Origin: Microbacterium pullorum | Lineage (GTDB): Bacteria; Actinomycetota; Actinomycetes; Actinomycetales; Microbacteriaceae | Assembly (NCBI RefSeq): GCF_014836535.1 | Contig: NZ_JACSQP010000001.1 | Span: forward strand, 226,401 to 290,400 | Direction: 5' to 3' | Length of the DNA: 64,000 nucleotides | In this document: positions 24,574 to 32,622 of the stretch, piece by piece | How positions within the stretch are numbered: the first letter of the stretch is position 1 | Layout: each line of letters opens with the position of its first letter | Notes under the pieces: model-generated | Databases searched by the model: none | What the model was told of the DNA's origin: nothing | Seen by the model: only the letters and a program-made list of their open reading frames with translations | Translations under genes and position numbers: made by a program

Positions 24574-27500
24574 TCAGCGGCGGATGCGCACCGTCGTCAG
24601 CTGGAAGCGCTCCAGCTGCACCGTGAACCCCGCCGACCCGGCGGCGGCCGTCGGCGTCGCCGACCGCACCACCTCTCCCTGCGCGGGACGCTCGAGCAGG
24701 TCGGTCTGCGCCACCTCCGTCCAGGCGAATCCGGGACGGATCGTCGCGCGGCGTCGACTGCCGCGCGCTTCGTACAGTCGCACGATCACGTCGCCCGAGC
24801 CGTCGTCGGCGAGCTTGACCGCCTCGACCACGACGCCGGGGTCGTCCACCTCGAGCGCCGGTGCGACGGGAGACGCCCCCCGCACCGTCGTCGCCGGCAG
24901 GTTCAGCCGGAACCCCTGCGCGACCGCCTCCGAGACGTCCGCTCCCGGCAGCACCGACACCCGGAACTCGTGCGCGCCCTGGTCCGAGCCCGGGTCGGGG
25001 AACAGCGGGGCGCGCACCAGCGTCACGCGCGCGACGGTGTGACGGCCACCCGAGGGCCCCGCGCCGTGGTGCACGTCGTGGCCATAGCTCGCGTCGTTGG
25101 CGATGCTCACGCCGTATGCGCCCTCGGCCAGGCGCAGCCACCGGTGGGCGACGGTCTCGAACTTCGCGGCATCCCAGGAGGTGTTCGCGTGGACGGAGCG
25201 GGTCAGATGACCGAACTGGATCTCCGACTCGGTCTGCTCCGCCCGCAGCTGCAGCGGGAAGGCGAGTTTGAGCATCTTCTGCCGTTCGTGCCAGTCGGCG
25301 CGCACGGTGATGTCGAGGGCGCCGGTGGCGGCATCCACCCGGAACTCCTGCTCGATGCGCGACGCGCCGAACGACCGGCGCACGATGAGGCCCACGCCGT
25401 CGTCGGTCGGCCGCACCTCATCGGCATCGGCCAGCTCCGTGCACACCGTAGTGTCCTCGGAGTCGATGTTCCAGGCATCCCACTCGCGGGGGGTGTCGCG
25501 GAACAGCTGCAGGACGCCCGCCGGACGGTCGGGATCGACCAGCTCCCGATCGGCGATGCGGTCGTGGCCGCCGATGACCCGGCCACGGGCGTCGAGCGTC
25601 CAGGTGATCCGCGGGTGGTTGAACACCCACGTGTCGTCGTCGGCGCGCACGCGCAGGGGAGCGGTTCTGACGGTGGCTGCCACCCCGAGCGCGGCGGAGC
25701 CGGCCAGGGGCACCGGAGCGGCGTTGGCGGTGAGCTCCCTCTCGCCCGGCCCGGTCAGTGTCTGCAGAGAGGTGTCGATGATGTCGCCGAGCTCCGCGGC
25801 GACGCGCGCATACTCGGCCTCGGCCTGCTGGTGCACCCACGCGATCGACGTGCCCGGCAGGATGTCGTGGAACTGCTGCAACAGCACGGTCTGCCACAGG
25901 CTGCGCAGTCGCTCCGCCGGGTACGGGGCGCCGGTGCGCGCCGTGGCGAGCGTCGCCCACAGTTCCGCGGCGCGAAGCAGGTGCTCGCTGCGGCGGTTGC
26001 CGCGTTTGGTGCGGGCCTGCGCACTGTAGGCGCCGCGGTGGTACTCGAGGTACAGCTCGCCCGACCAGACCGGGGGAGCGGCGTACTCGGCTTCGGCGTC
26101 GCTGAAGAACTGCGCGGGCGAACCCAGGCGCACCTTCGGCGATCCCTCGAGGTCGGCAGTGCGGCGGGCCGCCGCGATCATCTCGCGTGTCGGCCCGCCG
26201 CCGCCGTCCCCCCAGCCGAACGGAGCCAGTGACGAACCGGCATCCGCTTTCTCACCGAACTGCCGTTCGGCGCGAGCGAGCTCAGCGCCGGACAGTTCGG
26301 AGTTGTACGTGTCGACGGGCGGGAAGTGGGTGAACACCCGCGTCCCGTCGATCCCCTCCCACAAGAACGTGTGATGCGGCATGCGGTTGGTCTCGTTCCA
26401 CGAGATCTTCTGGGTGAGGAACCACCGCGACCCCGCCTCGGCGATGATCTGCGGCAGCGCCGCCGAGTAGCCGAACGAGTCGGGCAGCCACACCTCGAGC
26501 GGCTCGACGCCGAACTCTTCGAGGAAGAATCGTTTGCCCTCCACGAACTGGCGGGCGAGCGCCTCGGAACCGGGCATGTTCGTGTCGGATTCGACCCACA
26601 TCCCGCCCACCGGCACGAATCTGCCCGCCTGCACCGCCGTCACGATGCGCGCGAACAGGTCGGGATAGTGCTGCTTGATCCACGCGTACTGCTGCGCCGA
26701 CGACGCGGCGAAGACGAAGTCGTCGTCCCGCTCGATGAGATCGAGCACATTCGAGAACGTGCGCGCCACCTTGCGCACCGTCTCGCGCACCGGCCAGAGC
26801 CAGGCGGAGTCGATGTGGGCGTGACCGACGGCGGTGATGCGGTGCGAGGATGCCGCGGCCGGCGACGCCAGCACGCCCGCCAGTTCGGCACGCGCGGCCG
26901 TCGCGGTGCCGGCCGGATCGTCGGGGTCGAGCGCATCGACGGCCCGCCCGAGGGCGGCCAGCACACGCGCGTGGCGGGTGCGGTCGGGGTCGAGCTGGTC
27001 GACGAGGCCGCGCAGGGTCCAGATGTCCTGGGTCAGCTCCCACACCTCACGGTCGAGCAGCCCGAGTTCGAGCGTCTGCAGCCGATAGAGGGGGTCGGTG
27101 CCGGCCGTCGCGGGGTCGCCCAACGGTGTCGGGGCGAAAGTGAAGGTGCCCGCCACGCTCGGGTTGCTCGCCGCCTCGATGTACAGGTCGACGGTGGCCG
27201 ACTCGATCGGCACCATGGCGTTGCGCGGCTCGATGGCCTTCACGATGGAACCGTCGGGACGGAACACCAGCGCCTCGGCCTGGAAGCCCGGCGCGGAGGC
27301 GTCGAAACCGAGATCGACGCACAGTTCGACCTCGGTGCCGGGGGCATCGTGCCAGCCGGCGGGGACCTCGCCGGTGACATGGAACCACACCGTGCCCCAC
27401 GGGCGGCCCCACCGGGTGCCGACCTCGAACGGCGCGTAGGCCGCCGCCACCGCCTCGGCGAACGGCACCGGTTCGCCGGGTACCTCCCACGCCTCGATCG

Positions 27501-27594
27501 TGAGCGCCGCGCGGTCGCGGTACATCGCGGCGACCAGCCGGTCGCGGCTCAGGCGGTCGATGCGTTGGAGGGAGAGTCGGTCGTTTCGGTGCAT
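24574..27594 (-). CDS. Alpha-mannosidase, glycoside hydrolase family 38
   Basis: A 1006-aa cytoplasmic GH38 enzyme releasing mannose from alpha-mannosides. An N-terminal domain (1-~245) precedes the catalytic domain. The metal site is GHAHIDSAWLWP (257-268) and the nucleophile Asp372 is in WLPDSFGYSAALPQ. Later motifs are FGWGDGGGGPT and LLQQFHDILPGTS with the second metal-side His/Asp; a C-terminal beta domain follows (~620-1006). There is no signal peptide, so it acts on imported manno-oligosaccharides brought in by the co-directional ABC importer. It is the last gene of the ROK-controlled operon, 28 bases after a permease gene. Confidence 0.95.
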   Translation of the reverse strand: MHRNDRLSLQRIDRLSRDRLVAAMYRDRAALTIEAWEVPGEPVPFAEAVAAAYAPFEVGTRWGRPWGTVWFHVTGEVPAGWHDAPGTEVELCVDLGFDASAPGFQAEALVFRPDGSIVKAIEPRNAMVPIESATVDLYIEAASNPSVAGTFTFAPTPLGDPATAGTDPLYRLQTLELGLLDREVWELTQDIWTLRGLVDQLDPDRTRHARVLAALGRAVDALDPDDPAGTATAARAELAGVLASPAAASSHRITAVGHAHIDSAWLWPVRETVRKVARTFSNVLDLIERDDDFVFAASSAQQYAWIKQHYPDLFARIVTAVQAGRFVPVGGMWVESDTNMPGSEALARQFVEGKRFFLEEFGVEPLEVWLPDSFGYSAALPQIIAEAGSRWFLTQKISWNETNRMPHHTFLWEGIDGTRVFTHFPPVDTYNSELSGAELARAERQFGEKADAGSSLAPFGWGDGGGGPTREMIAAARRTADLEGSPKVRLGSPAQFFSDAEAEYAAPPVWSGELYLEYHRGAYSAQARTKRGNRRSEHLLRAAELWATLATARTGAPYPAERLRSLWQTVLLQQFHDILPGTSIAWVHQQAEAEYARVAAELGDIIDTSLQTLTGPGERELTANAAPVPLAGSAALGVAATVRTAPLRVRADDDTWVFNHPRITWTLDARGRVIGGHDRIADRELVDPDRPAGVLQLFRDTPREWDAWNIDSEDTTVCTELADADEVRPTDDGVGLIVRRSFGASRIEQEFRVDAATGALDITVRADWHERQKMLKLAFPLQLRAEQTESEIQFGHLTRSVHANTSWDAAKFETVAHRWLRLAEGAYGVSIANDASYGHDVHHGAGPSGGRHTVARVTLVRAPLFPDPGSDQGAHEFRVSVLPGADVSEAVAQGFRLNLPATTVRGASPVAPALEVDDPGVVVEAVKLADDGSGDVIVRLYEARGSRRRATIRPGFAWTEVAQTDLLERPAQGEVVRSATPTAAAGSAGFTVQLERFQLTTVRIRR

Positions 27595-27622
27595 GAGTGT
27601 CCAGTCGTGGGGAGCGGGGGCG

Positions 27623-28468
27623 TCAGCCCTTGACCGCACCGGAGAGGGCGAAGGTGCCGCCGAGGCCGCGCGTGACGAGCACGTATAGACCGAGGACGGG
27701 GAGGGAGTAGATGAGCGAATAGGCGGCCAGCCGGCCGTAGGCGACGGTGCCGTACTGGCCGAAGAACGAGTAGATCGACACCGCCGCCGGCTGCCACTCG
27801 GGGGAGTAGAGCAGCACGAACGGGACGAAGAAGTTGCCCCAGGCCTGCAGGAACACGAAGACGAAGACGACGCTGAGGGCCGGGCGCATGAGCGGCACGA
27901 CGATGCGCCGCAGCGCCGTCATGGCGCTCGCTCCGTCGACCCACGCGGCCTCCTCCAAGCTCACCGGAACGGAGTCCATGAAGTTCTTGGTCATCCACAG
28001 CGCCATCGGCAGCGCGCTCGCCGCGAGGAACAGCGCCACCGCCCACGGCTGGTTGATGAGGCGCAGCTGCACGAACAGGCTGTACACCGGCACCATGATC
28101 GCCGTGATCGGCAGGCAGCTGGCGAACAGCACGGAGTAGAGGAACGGCGCGTTGAACCGCGAGCGGAAGCGGGAGAGCGGGTAGGCGGCGAGCACGGCGA
28201 CGACGACGGTCACCAGGGCCGCGGCGGTCGACAGCAGCAGGCTGTTCAGCAGCGGCCGGAGGGTGAGCTCGGGGGTGAGCACGTCGGTGAAGTTGTCGAG
28301 GGTGGGTTCGGCGGGGATCTTCACCTGGTAGCCGGCGGACGAGTCGAACGCAGCCAGCACGACCCACGCCAGCGGAAGGGCGAAGATCACCCCGATGACG
28401 ATGAGCACGACATTCGCCCAGAACTTCGTGGTGGAGCGGGAGGGGCCCGCGATGCTCGGCAGGCTCAT
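27623..28468 (-). CDS. ABC sugar transporter permease (MalG-like)
   Basis: A 281-aa six-helix permease. The first helix is VVLIVIGVIFALPLAWVVLAAF; the EAA loop reads PVSLEEAAWVDGASAMTAL; the C-terminus is LGGTFALSGAVKG. It overlaps the preceding permease gene by 4 bases (ATGA), so the two are translationally coupled. Expected to import manno-oligosaccharides with the binding protein at 29401-30762. Confidence 0.92.
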   Translation of the reverse strand: MSLPSIAGPSRSTTKFWANVVLIVIGVIFALPLAWVVLAAFDSSAGYQVKIPAEPTLDNFTDVLTPELTLRPLLNSLLLSTAAALVTVVVAVLAAYPLSRFRSRFNAPFLYSVLFASCLPITAIMVPVYSLFVQLRLINQPWAVALFLAASALPMALWMTKNFMDSVPVSLEEAAWVDGASAMTALRRIVVPLMRPALSVVFVFVFLQAWGNFFVPFVLLYSPEWQPAAVSIYSFFGQYGTVAYGRLAAYSLIYSLPVLGLYVLVTRGLGGTFALSGAVKG

Positions 28469-29397
28469 GCGCGCCCCCCGCTGCGGCGCAGCGACATCAC
28501 GTAGCCGATCGAGAACACCGCGCCCAACAGGAGCATGACGACCGCGATCGCGTTGCCGTAGCCGATGTCGCCGAACTGGAACGCCTCGGTGTAGGCGAGC
28601 ACCGGCAGGGTGCTCGACAGGTTGCCGGGTCCACCCTTGGTCATCACCCAGATGAGCGTGAACACCGACAGCGTCTGCAGCGTCGTGAGCATGAGGTTCG
28701 TGAAGATCGTCCCCCGGATCATCGGCAGGGTGATCAGTCGCAGCCGCTGCCAGCCCCCGGCGCCGTCGAGCATCGACGACTCGATCACCTCCAGCGGCAC
28801 GTCATCGAGGGCGGCGCGGTAGATCATCATCGAGAACGCGGTGCCGCGCCACGTGTTGGCCAGGATGATCGCGACCACCGGGAACGCATAGAGCCAGTTC
28901 GGGCCCTCGATGCCGACGGCGGCGAGGATGCCATTGAGCGTGCCGTCCGCCGAGAGGAAGGCGTAGCTCACGAACGCGGCGACGATCTCGGGGAGCACCC
29001 ACGCCGTCACCACCAGCACGCCGACGGTGCCGGCCACCGCGCGGCTCCCCGAGCGGAAGAGTACGGCCAGAAGCAGCCCCAGCACGTTCTGACCGATGAT
29101 CGCCGACCCCACGACGAACACCACCGTGACACCGATCGACAGCGGCAGTACGGGGTCGGCGAACAGGCGCACGTAGTTGTCGAAGCCGACGAACTGCGGG
29201 TCGGCCGCCTGGGTGCCGCTGAGCGCGCGGTCGCCCAGCGACCCGGCCAGCGCCCACGCGATCGGGCCGGCGAGGAAGAGCAGCAGCAGTACGGCAGCGG
29301 GCACCAGCGGCAACGCCCGAGCGGGCGTTGCACGGTCGCCGATGCGGCTGCGGCGCGGACGGCGGATCGTCGCCGGCGCGGTCGCGGTCGCAGTCAT
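28465..29397 (-). CDS. ABC sugar transporter permease (MalF-like)
   Basis: A 310-aa permease with six predicted helices, starting ALPLVPAAVLLLLFLAGPIA. The EAA loop is VPLEVIESSMLDGAGGWQRL, in which the usual EAA reads ESS. It follows the binding-protein gene with 3 bases between, so they are operonic. No ATPase subunit lies in this cluster. Confidence 0.92.
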   Translation of the reverse strand: MTATATAPATIRRPRRSRIGDRATPARALPLVPAAVLLLLFLAGPIAWALAGSLGDRALSGTQAADPQFVGFDNYVRLFADPVLPLSIGVTVVFVVGSAIIGQNVLGLLLAVLFRSGSRAVAGTVGVLVVTAWVLPEIVAAFVSYAFLSADGTLNGILAAVGIEGPNWLYAFPVVAIILANTWRGTAFSMMIYRAALDDVPLEVIESSMLDGAGGWQRLRLITLPMIRGTIFTNLMLTTLQTLSVFTLIWVMTKGGPGNLSSTLPVLAYTEAFQFGDIGYGNAIAVVMLLLGAVFSIGYVMSLRRSGGRA

Positions 29398-29400
29398 CCG

Positions 29401-30762
29401 TTACTTCGCGATGACGTTGTCTTCGCCGACGATCTGCCGCACGGCGTCGTCGTAGGCCGCCGCGGCTTCTTCGGGGCTCTGCTGACCGGTGATGACCGCC
29501 TCGGTGGCCTGCTGCGCGGCGACCGAGATCTGCGGGTAGTCGCCGGTGGCAGGGCGGAAGTGGGTCACCGCGACCGCCTCGGACACGTCGCCGACGAACG
29601 GGTTCGCCTCGAGGTAGCTCGGCTCCTGCGCCACGTCGGTGCGCACGGCGATCTGTGCGTTGTTGATGGCGTACCAGAGCGAGTTCTCGGCGTTGAGCGC
29701 CGTGGCGATGAAGTCGAAGGCCAGATCGGGCTGGTCGGTGGTGGCGGAGGCGGCGAGCGTCCAGCCGCCCGACATGCTCACGCCGCCCGGCTCCTGGCCG
29801 TCCTGCGTCGGGAACAGTGCCACGCCCATGACCTCGCCGTACTCGGGCCATTCGTACGAACCGCCCTCGATCCAGAACGACGGCGTGTACGAGCCCTCCA
29901 CCGTGGCGCCGAGCTGGTCCTGCGGGAACATCTCCCCGAACACCGCCTGCCACACGTTCGGGTCCAGCGCCTGGTCGGGCGCGACGGCGTAGCCCTCTTC
30001 GTAGAGCGTCTGCAGGAACTGGAGTGAATCGATGAAGCCCTGCGACTCGACGACCCACTTGCCTTCGGCGTCGTCGTACAGCCCGGTGCCGTCACCGGTT
30101 CCGTACAGCAGCTCGTAGAAGCCCTGCATCACGGTGCCCTCACCGGTGCCGGTGCCGGCATACATGTTGAAGGGGACGACGTCAGGCTGGCTGCTCTTGA
30201 TCTGCGCCGCGACGTCGAGGATGTCCTGCCAGCTCTCGGGCTGCCACGGCACCGGTACGCCCGCGGCTTCGAGCACGTTGGTGTTGTACCAGATGACGCG
30301 GGTGTCGGTGCCGAGGGGGAGGGCGTAGATGCTGCCGTCGCCGCCCTCACCGGCGGCCTTGGCCCCCTCGTCGAACAGCGCCCAGTCGTCCCACTCGGCC
30401 AGGTGGTCGTCGAGGTTCAGCAGGTAGCCGGCCTCCACGTCGCTGCGCACGTTGAAGGTGTCTTCGTAGAAGACGTCGGGGGCGGTGTCCTCGGAGCCCA
30501 GCGACAGCTGCAGCCGGGTCTTGTAGTCGTCGTCGGTGGCGGTGATCGGCTGCAGATCGACGGTGATGCCGTCGTTCGCGGCCTCGAACTGCTCCTTCGC
30601 CTGGGTCAGGAGGGTGTCGAGCGCGGTGAACGAGTCGGTCTTGGAATACACGACCGTGATGGTGTTCGCGTCGTCGGCGGATTCGCCCGAGGTGCAACCG
30701 CCCAGAAGGAGGGTGAGACCCGTGCCGGCGGCCAGCGCCGTCAGTGCTGCTGACTTTCTCAT
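29401..30762 (-). CDS. ABC transporter sugar-binding lipoprotein (manno-oligosaccharide, inferred)
   Basis: A 453-aa solute-binding lipoprotein: signal peptide with lipobox LLLGGC, Cys23 lipidated. The mature part has NTITVVYSKTDSFTALD, PDVFYEDTFNVRSDVEAGYL, SIYALPLGTDTRVIWYNTNV and SWQDILDVAAQIK, the usual carbohydrate-binder order. It is the first transport gene after the operator/promoter at 30816-30848. Ligand inferred from the GH38 enzyme in the same operon. Confidence 0.92.
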   Translation of the reverse strand: MRKSAALTALAAGTGLTLLLGGCTSGESADDANTITVVYSKTDSFTALDTLLTQAKEQFEAANDGITVDLQPITATDDDYKTRLQLSLGSEDTAPDVFYEDTFNVRSDVEAGYLLNLDDHLAEWDDWALFDEGAKAAGEGGDGSIYALPLGTDTRVIWYNTNVLEAAGVPVPWQPESWQDILDVAAQIKSSQPDVVPFNMYAGTGTGEGTVMQGFYELLYGTGDGTGLYDDAEGKWVVESQGFIDSLQFLQTLYEEGYAVAPDQALDPNVWQAVFGEMFPQDQLGATVEGSYTPSFWIEGGSYEWPEYGEVMGVALFPTQDGQEPGGVSMSGGWTLAASATTDQPDLAFDFIATALNAENSLWYAINNAQIAVRTDVAQEPSYLEANPFVGDVSEAVAVTHFRPATGDYPQISVAAQQATEAVITGQQSPEEAAAAYDDAVRQIVGEDNVIAK

Positions 30763-30815
30763 GGTGCTCCCTTGCTCGCATGTGGCCGCACAGCGACGTC
30801 ACCGGCGCACGGCGC

Positions 30816-30848
30816 AATAAGTCAAGCGAATGGACTATTAGGTGTCAA
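30816..30848 (-). promoter_or_regulatory. Promoter -35 with overlapping inverted-repeat operator (ROK target)
   Basis: On the minus strand a perfect -35 TTGACA (30848-30843) is followed by the dyad AATAGTC (30839-30833) and GACTTATT (30823-30816) with 9 bases between. The dyad occupies the space between -35 and -10, where a repressor blocks transcription. It lies directly upstream of the importer-GH38 operon, next to the ROK regulator gene, and resembles TTAGT/ACTAA-type ROK operators. Confidence 0.65.
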
Positions 30849-30903
30849 GGGCTCGGACCGCGCGTTGCATCACGCTTGCATCACGCTTGCGACGGCGGGG
30901 TGC

Positions 30904-32136
30904 TCAGCCCAGCAGCAGTGAGCGCGGCTGCGGCGCCAGCGCGGCATCCAGCACGAGACACGCGGCGCCGATCGCGCCCACATCGTCGCCGAGGCCCGTG
31001 CCGGCCACGGCGACGTGGTGCAGACCGCGCGCCACGAGCAGTGAGGCCAGCAGCTGCGGGATGTCGGCCTCGAGCCAGGGGGCGAGCCGGTGCCACATCG
31101 GGCCGCCGATGATGACGCGGTCGACGTCGAGCAGGTTGCACACCACCGCGAGGGCGCGCGCGATGCGCTCGGCCGTGCGCTCGAGCAGCGCGAGGGTGCC
31201 CGCGTCGCCGTCGGCCGCTCGTACGACCAGCCGGGTGAGCGCCTCGTCGATGGACCTGGCGTCGTCGTCGACATGCGTGGCCGGCAGCAGCCCGAGCGCC
31301 TCCGCCTCTGCCACCAGGGCCGCCGGGGTGCAGCTCACCGCGACGCAGCCGCGGGAGCCGCACGCACACGGCGGACCGTCCGGATCCACCGGGATGTGGC
31401 CGATCTCGCCGGCGTTGCCGGAGCCGCCGCGCACGACGTCCTCACCGAGCACGAGCCCCACCCCGAGGCCGATGCCGAGGTAGAGGAACGCGAAGCTCGC
31501 CCCTCCCGGGGCGCGCTCGTGCCAGCGTTCGGCGACGGCGGCCGCCGTGACATCCTTGTCGAGCACGACAGGGAACCCCGTGCCTTGGGCGATGGCGTCG
31601 CGCAACGGCACCCGATGCCAGCCGGCGAGGTTCGGCGGATCGACGACGACGCCCCGTTCGGCGTCGATGGGGCCCGGGGCGGCGATGCCGACACCGACGA
31701 CGCGGGCGCGGTCGACGCCCGAGGTGTCGAGCAGACCGTCGATCTCGGTCACGATGAGCCGCACGGTGCGCGCCGGGTCGTTCGCGCTCGGGGTCGGCCG
31801 CGTACGGCTGTCGACGACGGCGCCGTCGATACCCAGCAGCACGAAGGTCAGCACGCTCGGGTCCAGGTGCACGCCGACCGCATAGCGGCTCGTTCCCACC
31901 AGGCGCAGCGTCGTGCGGGGTTTGCCGGGGCCCGCTGCGGCGGCGGCGCGACCGGCTTCCTCGATGATCCCGGCATCGAGCAGTCGGGCGCAGATGTTCG
32001 AGACGGTCTGTGCCGACAAGCCGGTGGTCTCGGCGAGCTCGACGCGGCTGAGGCCGTCGGCGCGACGGATCTGGTCGAGGACGACGGCCTGGTTGTACCC
32101 GCCGACGCTCGGCTGATTCGCGCCGCGTCTGACCAT
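30904..32136 (-). CDS. ROK family transcriptional regulator
   Basis: A 410-aa NagC/XylR-type repressor. Residues ~10-70 form a winged helix (NQAVVLDQIRRADGLSRVELAETTGLSAQTV). The ROK sugar-kinase-like domain follows: VGVGIAAPGPID, LYLGIGLGVGLVLGEDVVRGG, the zinc signature GEIGHIPVDPDGPPCACGSRGCV (His and three Cys) and VIIGGPMWHRL. The ATP site is reduced as in regulators. It probably represses the mannoside operon. ATG 32136 gives the standard ROK-regulator start; the frame stays open to 32442 through repeats, which I treat as non-coding. Confidence 0.92.
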   Translation of the reverse strand: MVRRGANQPSVGGYNQAVVLDQIRRADGLSRVELAETTGLSAQTVSNICARLLDAGIIEEAGRAAAAAGPGKPRTTLRLVGTSRYAVGVHLDPSVLTFVLLGIDGAVVDSRTRPTPSANDPARTVRLIVTEIDGLLDTSGVDRARVVGVGIAAPGPIDAERGVVVDPPNLAGWHRVPLRDAIAQGTGFPVVLDKDVTAAAVAERWHERAPGGASFAFLYLGIGLGVGLVLGEDVVRGGSGNAGEIGHIPVDPDGPPCACGSRGCVAVSCTPAALVAEAEALGLLPATHVDDDARSIDEALTRLVVRAADGDAGTLALLERTAERIARALAVVCNLLDVDRVIIGGPMWHRLAPWLEADIPQLLASLLVARGLHHVAVAGTGLGDDVGAIGAACLVLDAALAPQPRSLLLG

Positions 32137-32265
32137 CGCGCACCCGCTTCGATTCTGTTGGCTCGTCCGGGATGTCCTGCGTGGAATTCGGGCCCGCGCA
32201 CCCGGTACGGCACCGAGCGTAGTCCGGCGGCGGCCGGAATGCCCGCGTCCGCGCCTCCAGGCGGG

Positions 32266-32409
32266 CTGCTCGGGTGTCGCCCGCAGGAGCTGCTCGCGTG
32301 TCGCCCGCGGGAGCTGTTCGGGTGTCGCCCGCGCGAGCTGCTCGGGTGTCGCCCGCGCGAGCTGCTCGCGTGTCGCCCGCGCGAGCTGCTCGGGTGTCGC
32401 TTCCGCGCG
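32266..32409. repeat. 24-bp tandem repeat, six units
   Basis: Units beginning CTGCTCGGGTGTCGCCCGC or close variants start at 32266, 32290, 32314, 32338, 32362 and 32386. Units differ at a few positions (CGGG/CGCG, CTGCT/CTGTT). The unit is the same sequence as the left arm of the 64-bp palindrome that begins in the last unit. Confidence 0.9.
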
Positions 32410-32448
32410 GTCGTGGGCCGTGGCATCCGCCATCCGTGACACCGGAGC
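32385..32448 (+). repeat. 64-bp imperfect palindrome, copy 1
   Basis: It begins GCTGCTCGGGTGTCGC and ends GTGACACCGGAGC, arms that are inverted repeats of each other (GCTCGGGTGTCGC against GTGACACCGGAGC). The core contains GTGGCATCCGCCATCC. Confidence 0.85.
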
Positions 32449-32495
32449 CGCGCGGGTCGCCGCGGCGGCCGATGTCGGGTGTCGGCCGCGCGCGA

Positions 32496-32559
32496 GCTAC
32501 TCGGGTGTCGCTTCCGCGGGGTCGTGGGCCGTGGCATCCGCCATCCGTGACACCGGAGC
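32496..32559 (+). repeat. 64-bp imperfect palindrome, copy 2
   Basis: Nearly identical to copy 1, in the same orientation and 111 bases downstream of it; one arm difference (GCTACTCGGG) and one core difference (CGCGGGGTCG against CGCGCGGTCG). Confidence 0.85.
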
Positions 32560-32609
32560 AGCGCGGGGGTGCGCAGACGGCATGCGGTGCGGGTGGGGGA
32601 GGCCTCGGC

Positions 32610-32615
32610 TAGCCT
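32610..32615 (+). promoter_or_regulatory. -10 box of leaderless promoter (YcaQ-like gene)
   Basis: TAGCCT, 7 bases (CGACCGC) before GTG 32623. Confidence 0.55.
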
Positions 32616-32622
32616 CGACCGC

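Larger units (their letters stand above)
32137..32622. other. Repeat-rich intergenic region
   Basis: Nearly 490 bases without a supported gene. It holds six 24-bp tandem units (32266-32409) and two copies of a 64-bp imperfect palindrome (32385-32448 and 32496-32559). The minus strand is open through the array because 24 is a multiple of 3, giving a peptide repeat ATPEQLAR, but the unit is clearly a DNA repeat shared with the palindrome arm. Confidence 0.8.

Noticed and set aside
24970..27633. Long plus-strand frames opposite the GH38 gene
   Set aside because: Mirror frames of the alpha-mannosidase; no family similarity and no ribosome sites.
32137..32442. N-terminal extension of the ROK regulator made of ATPEQLAR repeats
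   Set aside because: The open frame follows from the 24-bp repeat length; the protein homology begins at ATG 32136 and the repeats are shared with non-coding copies elsewhere.
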